Below, one piece after another: positions 58,691 to 64,000 of a DNA stretch of 64,000 nt. The notes beneath the pieces were generated by a model. It worked only from the letters and a program-made list of their open reading frames with translations. It was not told where the DNA came from and searched no databases. The DNA is from Microbacterium sp. USTB-Y (lineage in GTDB: Bacteria > Actinomycetota > Actinomycetes > Actinomycetales > Microbacteriaceae). Numbering within the stretch: position 1 is the first letter of the stretch; the number at the start of each line of letters is the position of its first letter. Made by a program: the position numbers and the translations under genes. The stretch is from NCBI RefSeq assembly GCF_023703415.1, contig NZ_JAGMTU010000008.1:1-64000 (forward strand), in the 5' to 3' direction.

Positions 58691-60073
58691 ATGAACGCAC
58701 TGCTGACCTCGGTCTCCGACCCCGACGGCCGCCCGATCCTCGACGCCGCCACCCGCGCGGAGGTCGGGCGGGCACCCATCCGCACCGTCGCGGACCTGGA
58801 TCGAGCCATCGACGCCGCACGGTCCGCCCAGCCCGGCTGGGCCGCGCTCGGCCACGCCGAGCGCTCCCGCCTGCTGCACCTCGTCGCCGACGACCTCGAC
58901 GCGCACGCCGACGAGCTCGGCGATATCGTCACCGCAGAGCAGGGCAAGATCGACGGCGCCGGAGAGGTGCACGGCGCCGCGCACTGGCTCCGCGCCGCCG
59001 CCGACACGGTCCTGGAGCCGCAGGTGCTGCGCGAGGAGGGGGCCTCCCGCACCGAGCTGCACTACGTCCCCCTCGGCGTCGTGGCGTCGATCGGCCCCTG
59101 GAACTTCCCCGTGATGATCTCGGTCTGGCACATCGCGCCGGCGCTGCGCATGGGCAACACGGTGGTCATGAAGCCCTCGGAGAACACCCCGCTGAGCGTG
59201 CTCGCCCTCGCCGAGATCTTCCGCCGCCACCTGCCCTCCGACGTCGTGACGGCCGTCTCCGGCGACCGCGAGGTGGGGGCGGCGCTGGCCGCGCACCCCG
59301 ACGTCGCGAAGATCGTCTTCACCGGATCCACTCCGACCGGCCGGAGGATCGTCGAGAGCTCGGCGCACAACCTCGCCCGGCTCACGCTCGAGCTCGGCGG
59401 CAACGACGCCGGGATCGTGCTGCCCGGCACGGACGTGCAGGCGGTCGCCGACCGCCTGTTCTGGGGCGCCTTCATGAACACCGGGCAGGTGTGCGCCGCC
59501 CTCAAGCGCCTCTACGTGCACGACTCCGTCTACGACGAGGTGGTCGCCGCGCTCGCCGAGCGCGCCGAGGCCGCGCCGATGGGCTCCGGGCACGACAAGG
59601 GCAACCGGCTCGGGCCGGTGCAGAACCCCGCCCAGTTCGACATCGTCTCGCGCCTCGTCGACGACGCCCGCGAGCGCGGGGGCAGGATCGTCACGGGCGG
59701 GGAGCCGGCCGCCGACCTCGGGCCGCTCTTCTACCGCGCCACGATCGTCGCCGACGTCGAGGACGGTGCGGCGATCGTCGACGAGGAGCAGTTCGGCCCG
59801 GTGCTGCCCGTCGTGCGCTACACCGACGTCGACGACGCCGTGCGCCGCGCGAACGGCACGGAGCAGGGCCTCGGCGCCTCGGTGTGGGGCCCGGACGCCG
59901 ACGCGGCCGCCGAGGTCGCCCAGCGCCTCGACGCCGGCACGGTGTGGATCAACCAGCACGGCGGCGTGGATCCGTCCATCCCCTTCGGCGGCACGAAGGC
60001 CTCCGGCTACGGCCTGGAGTTCGGCGTCGAGGGGCTCAAGGCGATGGCGGCGACGAAGGTCATCCGCCGCTGA
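58691..60073 (+). CDS. NAD(P)-dependent aldehyde dehydrogenase
   Basis: 460 aa. Rossmann-type start of the domain at GPWNFPVMISVW (about 136-147), catalytic Glu in LELGGNDAG (about 234-242), catalytic Cys in NTGQVCAALKR (about 263-273). Oxidises an aldehyde to an acid. With the ThDP decarboxylase gene nearby, the substrate could be the aldehyde produced from a 2-oxo acid. Shine-Dalgarno AAGGGAG. The N-terminus is slightly shorter than that of classical succinate-semialdehyde dehydrogenases. Confidence 0.92.
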   Translation: MNALLTSVSDPDGRPILDAATRAEVGRAPIRTVADLDRAIDAARSAQPGWAALGHAERSRLLHLVADDLDAHADELGDIVTAEQGKIDGAGEVHGAAHWLRAAADTVLEPQVLREEGASRTELHYVPLGVVASIGPWNFPVMISVWHIAPALRMGNTVVMKPSENTPLSVLALAEIFRRHLPSDVVTAVSGDREVGAALAAHPDVAKIVFTGSTPTGRRIVESSAHNLARLTLELGGNDAGIVLPGTDVQAVADRLFWGAFMNTGQVCAALKRLYVHDSVYDEVVAALAERAEAAPMGSGHDKGNRLGPVQNPAQFDIVSRLVDDARERGGRIVTGGEPAADLGPLFYRATIVADVEDGAAIVDEEQFGPVLPVVRYTDVDDAVRRANGTEQGLGASVWGPDADAAAEVAQRLDAGTVWINQHGGVDPSIPFGGTKASGYGLEFGVEGLKAMAATKVIRR

Positions 60074-60096
60074 GCGGCGGCGCCGGCCGGGGCGAC

Positions 60097-60405
60097 CGCG
60101 TTTCGTCTCGCTCCGGCTGCGCCGGGGCTCGCTCAACGACCCCGAGTCTCCCTCCCGGGGGCTCACTCACCGACCCCGAGTCCCCCTCCCCGGGGCTCGC
60201 TCAACGACCCCGAGTCTCCCTCCCCGGGGCTCACTCACCGACCCCGAGTCCCCCTCCCCGGGGCTCGCTCAACGACCCCGAGTCTCCCTCCCCGGGGCTC
60301 ACTCACCGACCGCGAGTCCCCCTTCCCGGGGCTCGCTCAACGACCCCGAGTCTCCCTCCCGGGGTCGTTGAGCGAGGACGCCGCAGGCGACCGAGACGAA
60401 ACGCG
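60097..60405. repeat. CTCGCTCAACGACCCCG repeat array, copy 4, with inverted ends
   Basis: GCGTTTCGTCTCGCTCC at the left and GAGACGAAACGCGG at the right form inverted ends. Between them are seven 34-bp units starting at 60132, 60166, 60200, 60234, 60268, 60302 and 60336. They alternate between GCTCAACGACC and ACTCACCGACC forms, giving a 68-bp higher-order unit. It lies in the convergent gap between aldehyde dehydrogenase and flavin monooxygenase genes; no gene in it. Confidence 0.9.
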
Positions 60406-60422
60406 GCGACCGCCGGTCTGCT

Positions 60423-62069
60423 TCAGCTCGCCCCGCGCAGCAGCTCCCAGAGCGCGGCGGCCTCCGGAGCGGTCGGGGCCGCGCCCCGCCAGACCACGGT
60501 CTGGTCCTGCCGGACGAGGGTGATCGGCTGGTCGTACTCGGCCGGCAGTCCTTCCGCGACCTCGACGACGGAGAACGGGATCCCGCGCAGCTCGGCGGCC
60601 GCGGCGAGAACCGCGGCCGGCGCACCGGGCGCGCACACCGCGGTGTAGCCCGCCGAGAGCAGGTCGTAGAGCGAGGTCCCGTCGGCGAGCCGGAAGTGCG
60701 GTGCCCGGCAGCCGGGCACCGTGGAGGGCGTGTAGGAGCCCATCGTGTACCCGGGCGCCTCTGCGCCGTCGTAGCGGATGATCGGCGAGGCGTCGTAGCT
60801 GTAGCCGTAGTTGAGACCCGCCGCGGCGAACTGCGGCTCGTTGAGGTCGTGCACCGCGGCGCCGAACACGCGGCGCGCCTCGTCGCCGGCGGGGCCCTCG
60901 TCCTCGAGCGCCGCGGGCAGCCCGGGCTTGGCGAGCTTCTGCTGGTGGCTCATCGCGAAGTGCGAGACCTGCTCGGTGATCGGGCGCCGCTCGGACTGGT
61001 ACGCGTCCAGGATCCGCTCGTCCGCCCAGCCGGCGATCGTCGCGCCCAGCAGCCAGGTGAGGTTCAGCACGTCGGCGATGCCCGCGTTCATGCCGAACCC
61101 GGCGAACGGCACCCAGAGATGGCAGGCGTCGCCCGCGATGAACACCCGGCCGTCGCGGAAGCGGTCGGCGAGGAGGCGTCGCGCGACCCAGTCCTCCTTC
61201 GAGACGACCTCATAGGAGAAGTCCTCGTCGACGCCGAGGATCGCACGGATCGCGGCATCGCGGTCGACGGATCCGGGATCCTCCGCCTCCTCGGGCGAGA
61301 GGTAGGTGTGCACGAGGAACGTCCCGGTGCCGTCGATCGAGTAGACGTGCCCCACGCGGCGCGGATTGAACGTGTAGTAGCCCCAGGCGCGGGGCTCGTC
61401 GGCCGACATGAGGCCGTAGAGATGCGGGGCGCGGATGCACGTCGACTGCACGTGCTGCAGAACCGGATCGCCGCTGAGCTTCGCCCCGATCTGCTTGCGC
61501 ACCGCCGAGCGGCCGCCGTCCGCGCCGATGAGGTAGCGGGCGCGCACGGTGCGCGCGTTCTCGCCGTCGAGGTCGCTGATCGTCGCCGTGACGCCGTCGG
61601 CGTCCTGCGCGAAGGAGTGGAAACGGGTGCGGTTGAGCAGCGTCACGCCGGGCGCCTCCGCCGCGTGCCGGGCGAGGATCGGCTCCAGGAAGGTCTGGTT
61701 GATGCGGTGCGGCGGCTCGGGCGTCGCCCAGGAGGTGTCCGGTCCGTCCGTCGCGGTGTACCGTTCGCCGCTCGCCGGGATCGGGATCCGGGACAGCTCG
61801 CGCCCCGTGAGGGAGGTGCGGAACGCCACGTCCTGCGGGTGGTCGGCGGGCAGGCCCGCCGCGCGCACCTCGGCCGCGATCCCGAGCCGGCGCAGGCTCT
61901 CCATCGTGCGGGACGCGACGTGGTTGCACTTCACGTTCGGCGGTTCGAGGAAGTCGCGCGTCTCGACGACGATCGCCGAGACCCCGCGGGAGGACAGGTC
62001 CAGCGCGGCGAGCAGGCCGACCGGGCCCGCTCCGATGATGAGGACGTCGGCGTCCGGCGTGCCGGTCAT
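60423..62069 (-). CDS. FAD-dependent aromatic monooxygenase (group A, PheA/TfdB/MhpA-like)
   Basis: 548 aa. GXGXXG motif in VLIIGAGPVGLLAA (about 9-22), the DG motif in GADGGRSAVR (about 168-177), and the GD motif GDACHLWVPFAGFGMN (about 299-314). C-terminal thioredoxin-like domain (about 430-540). These hydroxylate phenolic substrates with NAD(P)H and O2. The 4-bp overlap with the RraA-like gene shows one operon with the three RraA genes. Substrate unknown. Confidence 0.92.
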   Translation of the reverse strand: MTGTPDADVLIIGAGPVGLLAALDLSSRGVSAIVVETRDFLEPPNVKCNHVASRTMESLRRLGIAAEVRAAGLPADHPQDVAFRTSLTGRELSRIPIPASGERYTATDGPDTSWATPEPPHRINQTFLEPILARHAAEAPGVTLLNRTRFHSFAQDADGVTATISDLDGENARTVRARYLIGADGGRSAVRKQIGAKLSGDPVLQHVQSTCIRAPHLYGLMSADEPRAWGYYTFNPRRVGHVYSIDGTGTFLVHTYLSPEEAEDPGSVDRDAAIRAILGVDEDFSYEVVSKEDWVARRLLADRFRDGRVFIAGDACHLWVPFAGFGMNAGIADVLNLTWLLGATIAGWADERILDAYQSERRPITEQVSHFAMSHQQKLAKPGLPAALEDEGPAGDEARRVFGAAVHDLNEPQFAAAGLNYGYSYDASPIIRYDGAEAPGYTMGSYTPSTVPGCRAPHFRLADGTSLYDLLSAGYTAVCAPGAPAAVLAAAAELRGIPFSVVEVAEGLPAEYDQPITLVRQDQTVVWRGAAPTAPEAAALWELLRGAS

Positions 62070-62728
62070 CGTGCTCCGTTCGGGTCGGCCGCCGGACGGA
62101 TCGGATCCCCGAGGCGGCGGAAGTCGTAGAGGTCGAGGGTGAGCTCCCCCGCGCGCAGGCGGGCCATGTACGCGTCCTCCTTCGCGGCGCGCGCACGGGC
62201 CGCGTCGAGGACGCGGTCGACGTCGCCGGAGGGCAGGATCGCGACGCCGTCGCGATCCGCGACCACCAGGTCGCCCGCGTTCACGACCCGGCCGCGCAGC
62301 GTGATCGGGATCCCGATCGTGCCGGGCCAGTGCTTGATCGTGCCGCGGATGGAGATCGAGGTGCTGAACGCCGCGAAGCCGAGCTCGCGCAGCTGCGCGG
62401 TGTCGCGCACGCCGCCGTCGATCACGAGGCCCGCGATGCCGCGCGCCTGCGCCGCGACCGCCATGACCTCGCCCCAGTAGCCGAAGGGCGCTGCCCCGCC
62501 GTCGACGACGAGCACGTCGCCGGGGCCCGCCGCCTCCAGGCCGTGGTGCAGGGCGAGGTTGTCCCCCGCCTGCGCCGACACCGGCACCGCGCGGCCGACG
62601 ATCTCCGCGCCGTCCCAGGCCGGGCGGAACGCCGCGTCGAGGAAGCAGTCCTGCCCGGAGGCCTCGTACAGGGTCGCGCTGCCGAGTCGCAGCAGCTCGG
62701 CGGCGTCGACCGGATCCGCGCCGCTCAC
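62066..62728 (-). CDS. RraA-fold aldolase/decarboxylase-like protein 1
   Basis: 220 aa. GATLYEASG near the start, GGVRDTAQLREL (about 113-124) with the Arg-Asp pair that binds metal and substrate in HMG/CHA aldolases, and LVVADRDGVAILP near the C-terminus. Family members cleave 4-hydroxy-4-methyl- or 4-carboxy-4-hydroxy-2-oxoadipate or decarboxylate oxaloacetate. GTG start overlaps the upstream stop (GTGA). The most diverged of the three copies. Confidence 0.85.
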   Translation of the reverse strand: MSGADPVDAAELLRLGSATLYEASGQDCFLDAAFRPAWDGAEIVGRAVPVSAQAGDNLALHHGLEAAGPGDVLVVDGGAAPFGYWGEVMAVAAQARGIAGLVIDGGVRDTAQLRELGFAAFSTSISIRGTIKHWPGTIGIPITLRGRVVNAGDLVVADRDGVAILPSGDVDRVLDAARARAAKEDAYMARLRAGELTLDLYDFRRLGDPIRPAADPNGAR

Positions 62729-63378
62729 GCCTCGGCCCGCTGCAGGTCGTGGTAGCCGTAGCGCGCGCGGGCCTCGGCGATCGACGCGCCGCCGAGCGCG
62801 GCGGCGAGGATCGACTCCTCGCGGGCGTGGATCGTCTCCGCGACCTCGAGCACCTCGGCCTCGCAGTCCTGCGGGATCGCGACGACCCCGTCCGAGTCGC
62901 CGAGCAGGATGTCGCCCGGGCGCACCGTGACGCCGCCGATCGTGACGGGCCCCTGCTCCTCGGCGACCTCCACCCGGTCCTTGCCGGTGCGCATGAAGCG
63001 TCCGCGGCTGTAGATCGGATAGCCGATCGACAGCGCGCGGTGCGTGTCGCGGCACACGCCCTCGATCACGGTGCCGGCGATGCCCCGATGGTGCGCGACG
63101 GCGGTGAGGATGTCCCCCCACACCGTGCAGTCCACACGGGCGTCGTTGTCGAGCACGACCACCTGGCCCGGCTCGACCTGGTCGATGAAGTCCCCGACCG
63201 TGCCGGCCGGCACCTGGGCGCTCACGTAGCGGACGGTGAAGGCGCGCCCGACCATGCGCTGGCCGTCGGCGAGCGGCGCGAGGCCGAGCAGGCTTCCGGG
63301 GCGGCGCAGCTTGTCGAGGGCGTCCGAGACGGTGGCGGTGCCGAGCTCCCGGAAGCGCTCGATGAGGGGATCCGTCAT
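62725..63378 (-). CDS. RraA-fold aldolase/decarboxylase-like protein 2
   Basis: 217 aa. GTATVSDALDKL, AGTVIEGVCRDTHRAL (RD pair about 121-122) and LLGDSDGVVAIPQ. The standard arrangement of the 4-hydroxy-4-methyl-2-oxoglutarate aldolase/RraA family. Start ATG overlaps the stop of copy 3 by 4 bp. Confidence 0.88.
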   Translation of the reverse strand: MTDPLIERFRELGTATVSDALDKLRRPGSLLGLAPLADGQRMVGRAFTVRYVSAQVPAGTVGDFIDQVEPGQVVVLDNDARVDCTVWGDILTAVAHHRGIAGTVIEGVCRDTHRALSIGYPIYSRGRFMRTGKDRVEVAEEQGPVTIGGVTVRPGDILLGDSDGVVAIPQDCEAEVLEVAETIHAREESILAAALGGASIAEARARYGYHDLQRAEA

Positions 63379-64000
63379 GGCTTCTGCTCCTCTGCGGTGA
63401 CGGTGGGGAACTGGGAGTCGTGCATGACCTCGCTCACGTCCCGGCCCGCGCGCACGGCCTCCGCCATGCGCTCCTCCCGGTCGGCGATGCGGCGGGCGAG
63501 GCCGACCACGCGCTCGGCCTGATCGGCGGCGACGAACACGACCCCGTTGACGTCGGCGATCACGTAGTCGTACGAGGCGACGGACACGCCCGCGACCTGG
63601 ATCCGCTCGTCTGCGGCCTGCTGCACGATGCGGCCGCGCGCGCTCACGGGCACGGCCGCGCGGGCGTACAGCGGCAGTCCGAGCGCGGCGCTCTCCTGCA
63701 CGTCGCGGCAGGCGCCGTCGACGATCACGCCGGCCACGCCGCGGCGCACGGCGGCCTCGGCGAGCAGGCCGCCCCAGCACGACACGTCGGTGCGGCCGTG
63801 GTTGTCGATCACGACGACGTCGTCGGGCTCGGCGACGGCGACGAGCGGCGTCGCGATGTGCGTCGCGGGGCCTGCCGCCGCCTTGGGCGCCGCCGTGACC
63901 GTGCGCACGCGGCCCGCGGTCACGCCGGCCGACGGCCAGCGCGGCGCGAGGGCCGTGACGGCGCCCGGCAGGCCGAGCGTGTCCAGCGCGTCCGACACCG
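63375..64000 (-). CDS. RraA-fold aldolase/decarboxylase-like protein 3 (truncated by the window edge)
   Basis: At least 208 codons; its start lies beyond position 64000. It begins in SDALDTLGLPG, which is already inside the conserved N-terminal helix, so about 10-20 residues are missing. VIVDGACRDVQES has the Arg-Asp pair; VIADVNGVVFV is the C-terminal motif. Same operon as copies 1, 2 and the flavin monooxygenase. Confidence 0.85.
   Translation of the reverse strand, partial: VSDALDTLGLPGAVTALAPRWPSAGVTAGRVRTVTAAPKAAAGPATHIATPLVAVAEPDDVVVIDNHGRTDVSCWGGLLAEAAVRRGVAGVIVDGACRDVQESAALGLPLYARAAVPVSARGRIVQQAADERIQVAGVSVASYDYVIADVNGVVFVAADQAERVVGLARRIADREERMAEAVRAGRDVSEVMHDSQFPTVTAEEQKP

Noticed and set aside
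60097..60405. CRISPR-like array
   Set aside because: There are no unique spacers; units are contiguous 34-bp repeats in two alternating forms, and there are no cas genes.

Overview
This window is a chromosomal segment of a high-GC actinobacterium. It is most likely a member of Microbacteriaceae, perhaps close to Microbacterium. The evidence is: very GC-rich coding, the LAxTG-type wall anchor, KUP and CydAB/CydDC genes of actinobacterial type, many leaderless genes (TANNNT, 6-7 nt, then ATG or GTG), and an rRNA leader with tandem TTGACA-N16-TAAGNT promoters at the left edge. No insertion sequence, prophage or CRISPR array is visible.

Layout. 1-500: promoter region of an rRNA operon that is transcribed leftward, out of the window. 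513-9184: housekeeping and mixed genes (DUF4184 membrane protein, tyrS, a YcnI/CopC copper-type group, a membrane protein, an AAA ATPase, an APC permease). 9469-20227: a compact catabolic locus made of a sugar ABC importer, a cytoplasmic GH20 hexosaminidase, a KDPG-aldolase-like protein, an N-acyl-D-amino-acid deacylase, a PLP/metal D-amino-acid dehydratase-like enzyme, a PfkB (KDG-type) kinase, an IclR regulator and RidA. Two promoter regions in it carry the same operator. I read this locus as a route for N-acetylglucosaminate (aldonic) chito-oligosaccharides to pyruvate and glyceraldehyde 3-phosphate. 20241-26503: kup, a large wall-anchored M6 metalloprotease and a small lipoprotein. 26672-28877: an AbiE-like toxin/antitoxin pair beside tRNA-Ser(CGA). 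29041-33050: small metabolic and hypothetical genes, plus a candidate structured RNA at 31631-31723. 33071-40115: the cytochrome bd locus (Fe-S-type regulator, cydA, cydB, fused cydDC). 40248-42426: molybdenum cofactor genes. 42615-45929: radA, SseB-like, a secreted anchored protein and an N-acetylglutamate-synthase-type acetyltransferase. 46034-52155: an operon joining an FbpABC-type importer to an amidohydrolase, a small protein and a Rieske ferredoxin. 52394-64000: a second catabolic region (HisC-type aminotransferase, GntR, M20 amidohydrolase, ThDP decarboxylase-like enzyme, PucR, aldehyde dehydrogenase, flavin monooxygenase and three RraA-fold genes in tandem). Its promoters share an AT-rich ATGAATATA-like motif.

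The most unusual sequence structure is a repeat family built on GCGTTTCGTCTCG and CTCGCTCAACGACCCCG. It forms short tandem arrays at four loci, with locus-specific periods of 42, 42, 34 and about 33-38 bp. One array lies in frame inside the CydD-CydC junction of the fused exporter. All function calls come from reading protein and DNA motifs by eye; no searches were run.
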